A DNA stretch of 64,000 nucleotides from JAHEDH01 sp963753285 (lineage in GTDB: Bacteria; Actinomycetota; Acidimicrobiia; Spongiisociales; ZC4RG35). Position numbers and translations under genes: made by a program. Below the pieces are notes generated by a model. That model did not search any database and was not told the origin of the DNA. It saw only the letters and a list, made by a program, of their open reading frames with translations. The stretch covers positions 62,001 to 126,000 of the forward strand of contig CAVWBT010000005.1 of the NCBI GenBank assembly GCA_963753285.1. Direction: 5' to 3'. Positions 1 to 8,737 of this stretch are shown one piece after another. How positions within the stretch are numbered: the first letter of the stretch is position 1; each line of letters opens with the position of its first letter.

Positions 1-62
1 CGGCAACTCTCGGCGAACGTTGACCTCGGGACCGGGGCCGCGCCCGCCTCTACGATGACCTG

Positions 63-821
63 ATGCGCACTGCGCTCATCGTCTGTCTCGTTCTGGCGGC
101 CTGTTCGGCGCCGATCGAGACCGAGACGATTCTGCAAGGCACCTTGCCGCTCGGGCGGTCTCTCCAATCGGTCGAGGCTCCAGCCGACGAGCTGCGGTAT
201 CTGCTGTGGTTTCCGCCCGGCTACGGCAACGGCACCGAGTATCCGCTCGTCGTGTTCCTCCACGGCTCGGGAGACGATGACTACGACGCCCAGTGGGTCA
301 TGTCATATGGGCTGCCCTCGGTCATCGCACGAGGCGATCTACCCGACTCCTTCGACGCCGTCGTGCTGATGCCGCAGGCCGGTCCCGGGACCTCCTGGTG
401 GAGCTTGCGCCAACCCGAGGCGATCGAAGCGCTCATCTCCGACGTGGTCGACAGCTACGACATCGACTCGTCGGCAATCTCCGTCACGGGTCTCAGCATG
501 GGAGGTTTCGGTACCTGGCACATGGTGACCCGGTTCCCGGATCGTTTCGTCAGGGCGGCGTCCATTTCAGGTTCGGGATACGGTTCTGTCGCCATCCCCG
601 ACGATGTCGATCCCTGCGCGATCGAGACGCCCATCCGCTCGATTCACGGGACCGAAGACCCGATTGCCTTGCCTGCTCTCGTCATCGAGGCGATGGCGGC
701 GATCGAACAGCGTTGCGGTGTTGGGCATGAAGTCGAGTTTCTGGAGGGCGAGGGTCATTTCACGACGTTCGAGCGCGCCTACCGCGACGACGAGTTCCTC
801 GCCTGGCTCCTCACGGGATGA
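63..821 (+). CDS. Lipoprotein alpha/beta-hydrolase (esterase/peptidase-like)
   Basis: Predicted secreted lipoprotein of 252 residues: a short hydrophobic signal ends in a lipobox-like LVLAAC with Cys14. The body is an alpha/beta-hydrolase of the polyhydroxybutyrate-depolymerase/predicted-peptidase type. It has an oxyanion motif HGSG at 67-70, a nucleophile elbow GLSMGG with Ser145, a likely acid at Asp200 (HGTEDP) and a His233 in EGH. It probably hydrolyses an ester on the outer face of the membrane; the substrate cannot be read from sequence. The start ATG is the only one giving a signal peptide. It converges with the next gene, and the 3' ends overlap by 11 bp. Confidence 0.8.
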   Translation: MRTALIVCLVLAACSAPIETETILQGTLPLGRSLQSVEAPADELRYLLWFPPGYGNGTEYPLVVFLHGSGDDDYDAQWVMSYGLPSVIARGDLPDSFDAVVLMPQAGPGTSWWSLRQPEAIEALISDVVDSYDIDSSAISVTGLSMGGFGTWHMVTRFPDRFVRAASISGSGYGSVAIPDDVDPCAIETPIRSIHGTEDPIALPALVIEAMAAIEQRCGVGHEVEFLEGEGHFTTFERAYRDDEFLAWLLTG

Positions 822-1272
822 ACGGCTGACCGGTCGCGAGCATCACGGGCTCTTCCCCGTCGTAGGTCACGGTTGCCGAACAGTCGGCGACGGCCAGTTC
901 GGCGTCTGCCGGTGTGAGGCCGACGAGTGTCATGACGGCTCCGGTTGCCTGACCAGGGTTCACAGCCTCGAGATTCGCGGGCGACAATTGGCTCGTCGAC
1001 GGCCCATCGAACCGGAGCCAGACCCGCTCCTCGAACCGCCGTTCAGCGGGATCGACGTCCAGACGTACCACTGGCGGCTCGATGCTCGTTCCCAGCTCGG
1101 GGCAGTCGAGTGCGAGCCGGTAGGCGTGGCCGCCCGGTGCCCAGTGACCGGCCTCGAACTCGAGAGTGAACGGAACTGCCAACATCCCTCCTGGCTCCGA
1201 CGGCGGCTCCACCGCTGTCAGCGGGACCCCACACGCGGTGACGAGCAACGCTGTGGCGACGAGACGGCGCAT
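811..1272 (-). CDS. Hypothetical lipoprotein
   Basis: Small secreted protein of 153 residues with a signal peptide and a lipobox-like VTAC (Cys14). The mature part is beta-rich with scattered Cys (two in the C-terminal half), consistent with a small extracellular beta-sandwich. I do not recognise the family. It is convergent with the upstream esterase and lies downstream of, and on the same strand as, the respiratory operon, with a 129-bp spacer that contains a short heptamer repeat. Confidence 0.6.
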   Translation of the reverse strand: MRRLVATALLVTACGVPLTAVEPPSEPGGMLAVPFTLEFEAGHWAPGGHAYRLALDCPELGTSIEPPVVRLDVDPAERRFEERVWLRFDGPSTSQLSPANLEAVNPGQATGAVMTLVGLTPADAELAVADCSATVTYDGEEPVMLATGQPFIP

Positions 1273-1380
1273 CCAGCGAGCGTACAGCGGCGCATCCGGG
1301 CCCCGTGACTCCAGCGACAGGGCCGTGACGGTGCATCCCCTACCTCCGAACCACCGTCGACTGCTCTTGGTCGGTGTGGC

Positions 1381-1401
1381 GGCGTATGGCGTATGGCGGA
1401 A
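1381..1401. repeat. Heptanucleotide repeat GGCGTAT x2 plus degenerate third copy
   Basis: GGCGTAT at 1381-1387 and 1388-1394, then GGCGGAA at 1395-1401, abutting the stop codon of the cytochrome c gene on the minus strand. One of five intergenic heptamer arrays in the window. Confidence 0.7.
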
Positions 1402-1860
1402 TCAGCCGCCTTGTGGGTTGCGCCAGTCGGGCACGTCGGGGGCGTCGTCTTCCCACGACCGGATGAAGATCGCCAGCGATCGGATCTGTTCGGATGTGAG
1501 CGGGCCGCCGTGATCGAGCGAGTAGGCGCTCATCTGTGAACCGGGCACACCGACCGAGATCAACAGTTCGGTCTGTTCATCGGTCGATGCCTGGAGGAAT
1601 TGGGTCGAGTTCAGTGCCGGACCGATGCCGCCCTCTCCGTTGAGGCCGTGACACGACGAGCAGTTCAGCTGGAACAGGTCAGAACCCTGCTCTTCGAGCG
1701 ATGCCAGATTGAGCTCGCGGGCCTCTTCCCGGGCCGACGGCTCCCAGATCCTGTAGAGCGGGAAGGCCAGCACCAGTGCAGCCAGTAGCCCGACGCCGAG
1801 CAGCATCACTCGGTTGGTTTCCTCTTCGATCGAGGCGTCGTTTTCATGCTCGTAAGGCAT
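1402..1860 (-). CDS. Membrane-anchored c-type cytochrome of the bc operon
   Basis: Class I cytochrome c of 152 residues. An uncleaved N-terminal anchor spans roughly residues 18-36, followed by one heme-binding motif CSSCH (Cys67, Cys70, His71). Met110 (GSQMSAYS) is the likely sixth ligand. It is the last gene of the minus-strand operon; its ATG lies directly after the Rieske stop codon, indicating coupled translation. It probably accepts electrons from the Rieske protein and passes them to the ba3 oxidase encoded divergently. Such tethered cytochromes replace soluble cytochrome c in many Gram-positive bacteria. Confidence 0.85.
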   Translation of the reverse strand: MPYEHENDASIEEETNRVMLLGVGLLAALVLAFPLYRIWEPSAREEARELNLASLEEQGSDLFQLNCSSCHGLNGEGGIGPALNSTQFLQASTDEQTELLISVGVPGSQMSAYSLDHGGPLTSEQIRSLAIFIRSWEDDAPDVPDWRNPQGG

Positions 1861-2370
1861 TCAGGCCTCCTCGTGGCCCGAGCAGGAGGGGCCGCTCACC
1901 GGCTCGTCGATCGTCTCACCGCCGGGAGCAGGCCCATCGAACTTCTCCGAGGTGTCGATGAGGATCATCCCGTTCTCGTCGATCTCGATCGGGTAGCGGT
2001 CCATCCCCCGAGGCGCAGGTCCTGTTCGGTACTCGCCCGCCCGGTTGAAGTTCGAGCCGTGGCATGGGCACTCGAACTGGTTCGATGTCGGGCAGTAGGG
2101 AACGCGGCAGCCCAGGTGGGTGCACTTCTCCGAGAGTGCCACGATCTCGCCGTTCAGCCGCACGAGGTACGCACGAGCGGCCGGGATGTCGACCACTCCA
2201 ACCTCGGGAACGGCGTCCGCCGGAATCGCCCTGACCTTGCCGCCGAACCCGGCGGTCCGCAGCGGCTGCAGCATGTCCCAGCTGGTGACCGCGCCGGCCA
2301 CGCCGACCAGGACGAATCCGGTCTTCCAGGCGTTCGCAAGAAACTCACGCCGAGTCACGATTTCACGCAT
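1861..2370 (-). CDS. qcrA: Rieske [2Fe-2S] protein of quinol-cytochrome c reductase
   Basis: Rieske iron-sulfur subunit of 169 residues. A twin-arginine-like TRREFL and one hydrophobic segment (about 17-31) form the N-terminal anchor. Cluster ligands are seen in CTHLGC (Cys83, His85) and CPCHG (Cys101, His104); Cys88 and Cys103 are the usual disulfide pair. It moves electrons from menaquinol at the cytochrome b Qo site to the cytochrome c encoded next. It starts 9 bp after petD in the same operon. Single anchor and length resemble b6f/low-GC bc forms rather than the three-helix QcrA of classical Actinobacteria. Confidence 0.92.
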   Translation of the reverse strand: MREIVTRREFLANAWKTGFVLVGVAGAVTSWDMLQPLRTAGFGGKVRAIPADAVPEVGVVDIPAARAYLVRLNGEIVALSEKCTHLGCRVPYCPTSNQFECPCHGSNFNRAGEYRTGPAPRGMDRYPIEIDENGMILIDTSEKFDGPAPGGETIDEPVSGPSCSGHEEA

Positions 2371-2379
2371 AAGTACTCC

Positions 2380-2913
2380 TCACAACTCGCCGTGCCATTC
2401 GATCCATGGCCACACCCATCCCCAGTTCGGCCCTCGGAAGGCGAATCCGATGATCGTCAACACGATCCAGATGACCAGGAAGATCGTGAAGGTGACCACT
2501 GCGATCCGACGATGGCGGGGCTGGAGATACTCGCTGCGATCGATGTAGGGGAGCGCTACCAGTCCGATGACGAGCGCTCCGGGGATCAGCACGCCGGCGA
2601 CCAGTGGATGGAAGTGCGCCAGCAGCTCCTGGAGGGCGGCGAAGTACCACGGCGCCTTTTCGGGGTTTGGGGTGATCGTCGGATTGGCGATCTCCTTCAG
2701 CGGGGCGTCGAAGAACACCGAGATCAGCAGCACCAGCAGCAGGACGGCCATCGCTGCCACGGCGTGGCGGACCAGGAGGTGGGGCCACACGAACACCATT
2801 TCGCGTTCCTTCGGCTCCTTGCGGTCGCCGCCCGGCGGGGTGCCGGGCACCACACCCAGGACTCGATGTCCGTCGACCACGACGGGTTCGGTCCGAGTCT
2901 CGTCTTCAGGCAT
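2380..2913 (-). CDS. petD: Cytochrome b C-terminal half (PetD/subunit IV type)
   Basis: C-terminal part of a split cytochrome b, 177 residues, three predicted transmembrane helices. After a cytosolic Pro/Lys/Glu-rich N-terminus it contains the segment NPTITPNPEKAPWYF, the position of the PEWY Qo-site loop of the family (here APWYF, so the PEWY itself is altered). It completes the quinol-oxidising core with PetB. The ATG overlaps the end of the cytochrome b gene by 8 bp, so stoichiometric translation is likely. Confidence 0.88.
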   Translation of the reverse strand: MPEDETRTEPVVVDGHRVLGVVPGTPPGGDRKEPKEREMVFVWPHLLVRHAVAAMAVLLLVLLISVFFDAPLKEIANPTITPNPEKAPWYFAALQELLAHFHPLVAGVLIPGALVIGLVALPYIDRSEYLQPRHRRIAVVTFTIFLVIWIVLTIIGFAFRGPNWGWVWPWIEWHGEL

Positions 2914-3655
2914 CTGGCTCCTCCCGATCGATCTCCAGCATGGCGTCCTTCCTCCACCGCCACAGGTGAACGCTCAAGATCAGCACGATGGCGGTCGGGA
3001 GAACGGCGACGTGGAGCACGTAGAACCGCAGCAGAGTGGCAGAGCCGACTGTGTTGCCGCCCAGGAGGAGTTCTCGCACGACGTCACCGACGAACGGGAC
3101 GTATGCAGCCATCTCGGTTCCCACTGTCACGGCCCAGTACGCGAGCTGGTCCCATGGGAGGAGATAGCCGGTGAAGGACATGAGCAATGTCAGAACGAGG
3201 AGGACCACGCCGATCACCCAGTTGAACTCCTTCGGCTTCTTGTAGGCGCCGCGGTAGAAGACCCGTGCCATGTGCGCTGCCACGACCAGGACCATCAGGT
3301 GGGCCGACCAGCGGTGCACGTTGCGGATGTACTGGCCGAACGCGACCTCGGTCTGGATCGTCTGGATGTTCGAGTAGGCCTGTCCGGGGCTGGGCACGTA
3401 GAAGAACATCAAGTAGATGCCGGAGGCCACCAATGATCCGAACAGCACGGTGGACATCGCTCCCAGGTACCAGCTGTACCGGAAGCCGATCTCGCGTCGC
3501 TGCATCTTCACCGGATAGATGTGGAGGAAGAAGTTGGACCAGTGGCCGGCTGCTCGGTCCCTCGGTGTGGCGCGGTCTGGTGCCCGCCAAATCGATCGGC
3601 CGATCTCGCTGTGGCGGATGCGGTCGAGCCGCGTGGGCTTGTCTCTCAGGTCCAT
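2906..3655 (-). CDS. petB: Cytochrome b6-type subunit (PetB)
   Basis: Cytochrome b N-terminal half of 249 residues with four helices. Heme ligands are visible as two His pairs: HRWSAHLMVLVVAAH (14 apart) and HVAVLPTAIVLILSVH (15 apart). The 15-residue spacing is the b6-type hallmark. It also has the PWDQLAYWA helix C-D segment that lines the Qo site. I chose the ATG at 3655 because it gives the usual b6 N-terminus (VKMQRREIGFRYSWYLG region) and only a 10-bp overlap with the upstream flavoprotein gene. It is part of the menaquinol-oxidising bc complex. Confidence 0.92.
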   Translation of the reverse strand: MDLRDKPTRLDRIRHSEIGRSIWRAPDRATPRDRAAGHWSNFFLHIYPVKMQRREIGFRYSWYLGAMSTVLFGSLVASGIYLMFFYVPSPGQAYSNIQTIQTEVAFGQYIRNVHRWSAHLMVLVVAAHMARVFYRGAYKKPKEFNWVIGVVLLVLTLLMSFTGYLLPWDQLAYWAVTVGTEMAAYVPFVGDVVRELLLGGNTVGSATLLRFYVLHVAVLPTAIVLILSVHLWRWRKDAMLEIDREEPDA

Positions 3656-5445
3656 GCAGGCACTCCTACTCCATTCCAGACCCCCATCGACAGGGCGTTT
3701 GGGGGACACCGTTCGATGCACAGCGCACACCGGATGCATTTGCTCTCGTCGAGGATCAACGCGCTTCCCGTGGCCTCGCCGATTCCTTCGCCGATCTCGA
3801 CGGCTGGGACGAGGGAGATCAGATCGAGCGGGCAGACATCGACACACAGGGCGCACAAGACACACTTGTCGACGTCGAGTTGGATGTTGGCGAAGCATCG
3901 AAGACAGCGAGATGCCTCCAGTCGGGCCTGCTCCTCGGTGAATCCGAGTTCGACCTCCGAGAGGCCGATCCTGCGCCCCGTGGGCACGGTCGGGACCTCG
4001 ACCCGCTGCCACCGGTCGAACGTGTCGGTCAGGCGGTGGAACTTGTCCAACGTGATCATCTGGCCGGCCCGTCGCTCCTCGATCTCGCCGCCGAAGGATC
4101 GGTGGATGTCGGCCGCAGACTTGCGACCGTCTGCGATGGCATCGATCAGCGTCCGCGGCCCGTTCGCGGCGTCGCCGCCGGACCACACGCCTTCGAGTGA
4201 CGTCTGCCCCGTCGTGACATCGATCCCGATGGTGCGGCGCGGGCTGATGTCCGGCCCGGAGCTCCCGAGCGCCTCGAGATCGATCGCCTGACCGATGGCC
4301 AGGATCACCGTGTCGGTGTCGAACACTTCGAGATCGTCGCCGTCGAAGACGGGGGAGAAGCGGCCGTCCTCGTCGAACACGGACACGACCCCGATGGTCT
4401 CGAGGCCCGTGACGCGACCGTCGCGCTCGATGATGCGGGCAGGTCCTCGGCGGTGCACGAAGCGGATGCCCTCGTTCTGCGCCTCGTCGATCTCGAACTC
4501 ATGTGCCGGCATCTCCTCCTCGGACTCCAACGAGATCACGGTCACACTCCGTGCGCCGGCTCGCGCCGCCGAGCGAGCGGCGTCGATCGACAGCGTCGCC
4601 GTGTCTTGCTCGGCTTCGGCCACCTGTGTGGCGGGTTGCGACAGTTCGGCGTATTCGGAGGCGCGCAGTGCCGTCCGGGCGGCGTCCATGGCGACGTCGC
4701 CACCGCCGATCACCACGACACGTTCGCCGACCTCGACATCGAACCCGCGGTTCATGTTGATGAGGAACTCGATGGCCTTGAAGACGCCGTCGGCCTCGTT
4801 GCCTTCGATGTCGATGCCGCGACCGAGCGTCGCCCCGATCCCAAGGAACAGCGCATCGTGGCGCTGCCGGAGGTCGTCGAAGGTGACGTCGTGTCCGAGC
4901 CGAGTGTTGTAGTGCACGTCGACGCCCAGATCGATGATGGCGTCGATGTCTCCCTGGAGCACCGACCGATCGAGCCGGTACTCGGGAATGCCGAGCCACA
5001 TCGCTCCACCGAGGCGGTCGGTCGCCTCGTAGACGGACACCCTGTATCCCCAGCGTGCGAGATCGTGAGCGCACGCCAGACCGGCCGGTCCGCCGCCGAT
5101 GATCCCGATGCTCTCGGATCGCGGCGTCTCAGGCGGCTGGGTGACCTTCTCCCAGGCCCGGCCATTGCCTGCTTCCGTCCCGAACTTCTCGGTCACGAAT
5201 CGCTTGAGGGCACGGATGGCAATCGGTCGGTCGATCTGGCCCCGGCGACAGGCCTCTTCGCACGGGGCGGCGCAGACCCGCCCGCACACCGAGGCGAACG
5301 GGTTCGGCAGACGGGCGGTCAGATAGGCCAGTTCGTCGTTGCCGTCGGCGATCGCCGCAACGTACATCCCGGCGTTCGTATTCACGGGACACGCTGCGAG
5401 ACACGGGATGTTCTCGTCGTAGAAGTGAAGCGGTTCCAGGCTCAT
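3646..5445 (-). CDS. GltD/NfnB-like NAD(P)H flavoprotein with C-terminal 2x[4Fe-4S] ferredoxin domain
   Basis: About 599 residues. N-terminal Fe-S (DPD-fold) segment with Cys15, Cys19 and a CGRVCAAPCEEAC array (54-66). It is followed by an FAD-binding IGGGPAGLACA, an NAD(P)-binding IGGGDVAMDA, and a terminal FAD motif GGDAANG, as in the glutamate synthase small subunit and NfnB. The C-terminus adds CLRC plus two ferredoxin motifs, CVLCALCVDVCP and CIRCALCIERCP. No glutamate synthase large subunit is nearby. It overlaps the cytochrome b gene (10 bp) and the upstream cytochrome c gene (4 bp), so it is probably a peripheral subunit that exchanges electrons between NAD(P)H or ferredoxin and the quinol/bc complex. 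That role is inferred from context. Confidence 0.85.
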   Translation of the reverse strand: MSLEPLHFYDENIPCLAACPVNTNAGMYVAAIADGNDELAYLTARLPNPFASVCGRVCAAPCEEACRRGQIDRPIAIRALKRFVTEKFGTEAGNGRAWEKVTQPPETPRSESIGIIGGGPAGLACAHDLARWGYRVSVYEATDRLGGAMWLGIPEYRLDRSVLQGDIDAIIDLGVDVHYNTRLGHDVTFDDLRQRHDALFLGIGATLGRGIDIEGNEADGVFKAIEFLINMNRGFDVEVGERVVVIGGGDVAMDAARTALRASEYAELSQPATQVAEAEQDTATLSIDAARSAARAGARSVTVISLESEEEMPAHEFEIDEAQNEGIRFVHRRGPARIIERDGRVTGLETIGVVSVFDEDGRFSPVFDGDDLEVFDTDTVILAIGQAIDLEALGSSGPDISPRRTIGIDVTTGQTSLEGVWSGGDAANGPRTLIDAIADGRKSAADIHRSFGGEIEERRAGQMITLDKFHRLTDTFDRWQRVEVPTVPTGRRIGLSEVELGFTEEQARLEASRCLRCFANIQLDVDKCVLCALCVDVCPLDLISLVPAVEIGEGIGEATGSALILDESKCIRCALCIERCPPNALSMGVWNGVGVPAWT

Positions 5446-6200
5446 ATCCGGCGCTCGCGGTGGGTGTACCAGAGTCCCAGCAGGCCCACCGCCAGGCCGC
5501 CCGTCCACAGCCCCACGCCGATCACGTCCTGGATCGGCCGGTCGAGACGTGAGACGGTCTCGCTCTGGAGGACGAGGGATGGCACCGCGACGGTTGCGAC
5601 GATGAAATACACGACGATGATCCCCGACCGCAGCCAGGCGTCGAGCCAGGGCACGTCGAGTCGGTCGATGGTCGAGACGATCCGGGGGGAGAGGACCAGG
5701 AGCCCGGCGGCTGCCGCTAGTGCGAATGCCGCAGCGATCGCCATTCCGGACAGTTCCGGCAAGGTGCCGGTGGCGACCGGCAACGTCGCGGCGCCGTCGT
5801 CTCCCGGTGCTGCCGGGACGACGAATCCGACTTGGATGTACGCGACGAGACCGTCGATCTCCTCATCGGTGAGTGTGGAGAAGGCCGGCATGACCCCGTC
5901 GTATTCCACGCCGTCCACAGTGAGCGCGCCCTCCCGGCCGTTGCGGATCGTGTCGATCAGGTACGCCGTGTCCTGGACCGCCGGGTTGCCGTTGAGTGGG
6001 GGAAACGTCCCGGCGATGCCGGCCCCTCCGGGTTGATGGCAGCCGGCGCACTGAGCGCTGTAGGAATCGAAGCCTCGCTGGAGCAGTTCTGCGTCGGCTC
6101 CGGGGTCCGACTCCTGGGCAGCGGCGCCGAACGCTCCGAGCACGAGCAGAGAACATGTGATCGCGACGAACCGAACGAGACGACGTCCTCGACTGTGCAT
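5442..6200 (-). CDS. Secreted cytochrome c with C-terminal membrane domain
   Basis: First gene of the minus-strand respiratory operon, 252 residues. Signal peptide (1-29), then one class I heme site CAGCH (Cys51, Cys54, His55) with a probable Met ligand in GVMPAF. A hydrophobic C-terminal half (about 145-250) follows with three predicted helices. The layout is a periplasmic-side cytochrome c anchored by a multi-helix domain. The ATG at 6200 fits the signal peptide. Its stop overlaps the flavoprotein start (ATGA). A 153-bp divergent spacer to the oxidase operon presumably holds both promoters; it contains a CCCTG-N3-CAGGG inverted repeat near 6274-6287. Confidence 0.83.
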   Translation of the reverse strand: MHSRGRRLVRFVAITCSLLVLGAFGAAAQESDPGADAELLQRGFDSYSAQCAGCHQPGGAGIAGTFPPLNGNPAVQDTAYLIDTIRNGREGALTVDGVEYDGVMPAFSTLTDEEIDGLVAYIQVGFVVPAAPGDDGAATLPVATGTLPELSGMAIAAAFALAAAAGLLVLSPRIVSTIDRLDVPWLDAWLRSGIIVVYFIVATVAVPSLVLQSETVSRLDRPIQDVIGVGLWTGGLAVGLLGLWYTHRERRI

Positions 6201-6353
6201 GGCTCTTCGATTCCCTCCGATCGGTCCCCGCCATGCTGGCGAGGGGCCGTCGATTGGGAGAAGGGACGAAATGCCCTGAACCCAGGGTCCTTCGTCAGGT
6301 GCATCAGATGTGTCGTCCGTCTTGCATTGCGACGACGCCGAGAGGAGGGCCAG

Positions 6354-6515
6354 ATGGACGAGCCGGTGACGGAGACACCGGGTGGCGACGTTGACGGGAC
6401 CGAGCACTTCAAGCCCACTGGGACCTTGTTCGTACTGGCGATCTTCGTTGCGACCATCATCCTGTTGTGGGGGTCTGTCTACGTGATCCTGCTGTCGAGG
6501 GGAGTCACGTCGTGA
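6354..6515 (+). CDS. ba3-type cytochrome c oxidase subunit IIa-like small membrane protein
   Basis: Fifty-three residues with a polar N-terminus and a single transmembrane helix (about 24-47). It sits immediately upstream of, and is coupled (GTGA) to, the subunit II gene. Size, topology and position match the one-helix subunit IIa (CbaD type) of ba3 oxidases. A strong ribosome binding site (GAGGAGG) lies about 6 bp before the ATG. Assignment rests on context as well as topology, because so short a sequence has little family signal. Confidence 0.7.
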   Translation: MDEPVTETPGGDVDGTEHFKPTGTLFVLAIFVATIILLWGSVYVILLSRGVTS

Positions 6516-7051
6516 CTGCGCCGCCTACCGACGCTGAGCCGCAGAAGGAGTCGATGGGAATCGACCCCTACGAGCGGAACTGGATTCGATTCTCGATCGT
6601 CCTCCTCGGAGTCTTCCTCACCGCGATCACCGTCGCCGGATTCGCCATGGGCTTCCAGGTCCCGGGCGAGGAGGCGCGGGTCGACCCGTCGACCATCACC
6701 GAGACCGGCCCCTTCGCGAATCCCGGTCTCCGAGAGGTCGCTCCCGGAGAGTTCGAGGCCTATGTCGTCTCGAGGACCTTCAATTTCGATCCGGCCGAGA
6801 TCGTCGTCCCGCAGGGAGCCACGGTCACCATCTATGTGACATCCCAGGACGTGCAGCACGGGTTGAAGATCACGGACACGAACATCAACATGCAGGTGGT
6901 GCCAGGGCAGGTCTCCAAGCTCACCTACACCTTCGACCGTGTCGGTGAGTTCCCCTACATCTGCACGGAGTACTGCGGCATCGGTCACGCCGCGATGTTC
7001 GGGCGGGTGAAAGTCGTCCCACCCAACGAGTTCGAGGAGGCAGGCGCATGA
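6512..7051 (+). CDS. coxB: Cytochrome c oxidase subunit II, ba3 type (CuA)
   Basis: Oxidase subunit II of 179 residues with one N-terminal helix (about 26-47) and a cupredoxin domain. The CuA ligands are all present: His116, Cys151, Glu153, Cys155, His159, Met162 (CTEYCGIGHAAM). The GTG start overlaps the preceding stop (GTGA) and gives the usual short cytosolic tail. The compact one-helix form is typical of ba3 (B-type) oxidases. It receives electrons from cytochrome c and passes them to subunit I, whose ATG overlaps its stop. Confidence 0.93.
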   Translation: MTAPPTDAEPQKESMGIDPYERNWIRFSIVLLGVFLTAITVAGFAMGFQVPGEEARVDPSTITETGPFANPGLREVAPGEFEAYVVSRTFNFDPAEIVVPQGATVTIYVTSQDVQHGLKITDTNINMQVVPGQVSKLTYTFDRVGEFPYICTEYCGIGHAAMFGRVKVVPPNEFEEAGA

Positions 7052-8715
7052 CGATCTCGATCGAACGGCCGACCCGAGAGTTGACCGATTCCGAGAAGCG
7101 GTTCGTCGGCTGGCACATGCTGGTGGCGATCATCGCCCTGCTCGTCGGATCGATCTTCGGGCCGCTGCAGGCGTTGCAGTATTCGAACGTCGACCTGTAC
7201 CAATATCTCGAACCGGTGATCCGGTCCTACTACCAGGGGCTGACCCTGCACGGTGTGCTCAACGCCCTCGTGTGGACCACGTTCTTCATCGTCGGTTTCA
7301 CGACGCTGGTCGTGATCAAGGGGCTGGGACGGCCACTCACGCATCCCAAGGTCAACTGGGCGGGCTTCTGGGTGATGACCACGGGCCTGATCATGACCGC
7401 CATCCCGATCCTGCTCAACCAGGCCACGGTGCTCTACACCTTCTACCCGCCGCTCCAGGCGAGCTGGGCCTTCTATCTGGGTTTGACCCTCGTCGTGGTC
7501 GGATCTTGGATCGCAGGTGTCGGCTTCTTCCTGACCTACTGGGCGTGGCGGAAGGACAATCCGGCCACCAGGTCTCCGTTCATCGCCTTCGCCGGCGTGT
7601 TGAACATGGCCATGTGGCAGATCGCCACGCTCGGAGTCGCCGTCGAGATCCTCTCGATGCTGCTCCCATGGTCGCTCGGGTTGATCGACGCAACCGATCC
7701 CCAGCTCGCCCGAACCTATTTCTGGTTCACCGGCCATCCGCTCGTCTACTTCTGGCTGCTGCCCGCCTACATCTCCTGGTACGGCATGCTGCCCAAGCAG
7801 GCGGGAGGGAAGCTGTTCAGCGACTCGTTGGCACGGCTGGCATTCTGGCTGTTTCTGATCGTGTCGGTACCGGTGGGATTCCACCACCAGTTCGTCGATC
7901 CGGGAGTGCCGGTCGGTTGGAAGTGGATTCACGCCACGCTCACCTATTCGGTGTTCTTCCCGTCGATGCTGACCGCCTTCACGGTGATCGCATCACTCGA
8001 ATACGCCGGCCGCAAACGTGGCGGGACCGGACTGGTCGGATGGATCCGGGCATTGCCATGGAAGGACCCGTCCGTCTCGGCTCAGCTCCTCGCCGGCATC
8101 CTGTTCCTCTTCGGCGGCATCTCCGGGCTGACGAACGCCAGCTACAACCTCAACCTGATCATCCACAACACGGCGTGGGTGCCCGGGCACTTCCATCTGA
8201 CCGTCGCCACCGCCGTGACGCTGTCGTTCATGGGGATCACGTACTGGTTGGTGCCCTACATCACAGGCAAGAAGCTGATCTCCCCGAGATTGGCCCAGGT
8301 GCAGGTCTGGACCTGGTTCGTCGGGATGATCATCTTCTCCAACGCCATGCACGTCCTCGGGCTGCTCGGCGCCCCGCGCCGGACACCGCTCGGCGATGCG
8401 CCCTACGTGCCCGAGGAATGGAGCGGCCATCTGCTACGGACCAGCATCGGCGGGGCGATCCTGCTGGTGTCGGTGCTGATCTACGGGTACGTGATGTACA
8501 AGACGGCCCGAGGCCCGAAGGTCGACCCCGAAGACGTGCCGCAGATCCCGATCGCCGAGTCGCTGCGCGACCCGCAGCTGACACCGGTCTGGCTGGATCA
8601 CTTCAAGCCGTGGCTGATCGCGGCCGGCGTGTTGATCGTGGTTGCGTACGGCCCACAGCTGTGGGACCAGATCACCGGCATGCAACTCAACGCCCCCGGA
8701 TGGACCCCATGGTGA
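7048..8715 (+). CDS. coxA: Cytochrome c oxidase subunit I, ba3 type
   Basis: Heme-copper oxidase catalytic subunit, 555 residues, 12-13 helices. Ligands seen: low-spin heme His in LHGVLNALV, CuB His and the cross-linked Tyr in GHPLVYFWLLPAY, the His pair FHHQFVDPG, and both heme ligands in PGHFHL. The YFWLLPAY signature is that of B-family (ba3) enzymes, which have high oxygen affinity and a single proton channel. ATGA overlap with coxB. Terminal oxidase for the bc complex encoded on the other strand. Confidence 0.95.
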   Translation: MTISIERPTRELTDSEKRFVGWHMLVAIIALLVGSIFGPLQALQYSNVDLYQYLEPVIRSYYQGLTLHGVLNALVWTTFFIVGFTTLVVIKGLGRPLTHPKVNWAGFWVMTTGLIMTAIPILLNQATVLYTFYPPLQASWAFYLGLTLVVVGSWIAGVGFFLTYWAWRKDNPATRSPFIAFAGVLNMAMWQIATLGVAVEILSMLLPWSLGLIDATDPQLARTYFWFTGHPLVYFWLLPAYISWYGMLPKQAGGKLFSDSLARLAFWLFLIVSVPVGFHHQFVDPGVPVGWKWIHATLTYSVFFPSMLTAFTVIASLEYAGRKRGGTGLVGWIRALPWKDPSVSAQLLAGILFLFGGISGLTNASYNLNLIIHNTAWVPGHFHLTVATAVTLSFMGITYWLVPYITGKKLISPRLAQVQVWTWFVGMIIFSNAMHVLGLLGAPRRTPLGDAPYVPEEWSGHLLRTSIGGAILLVSVLIYGYVMYKTARGPKVDPEDVPQIPIAESLRDPQLTPVWLDHFKPWLIAAGVLIVVAYGPQLWDQITGMQLNAPGWTPW

Positions 8716-8737
8716 CCGGCGAGGGGCCGGCCCGGCG

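Noticed and set aside
1..62. TTGACC (20-25) and TACGAT (51-56) as a promoter for the first gene
   Set aside because: The spacer is 25 bp, too long for a standard promoter.
4453..6036. Long plus-strand frame opposite the flavoprotein and cytochrome genes
   Set aside because: No recognisable motif, and the minus strand encodes clear redox domains throughout.
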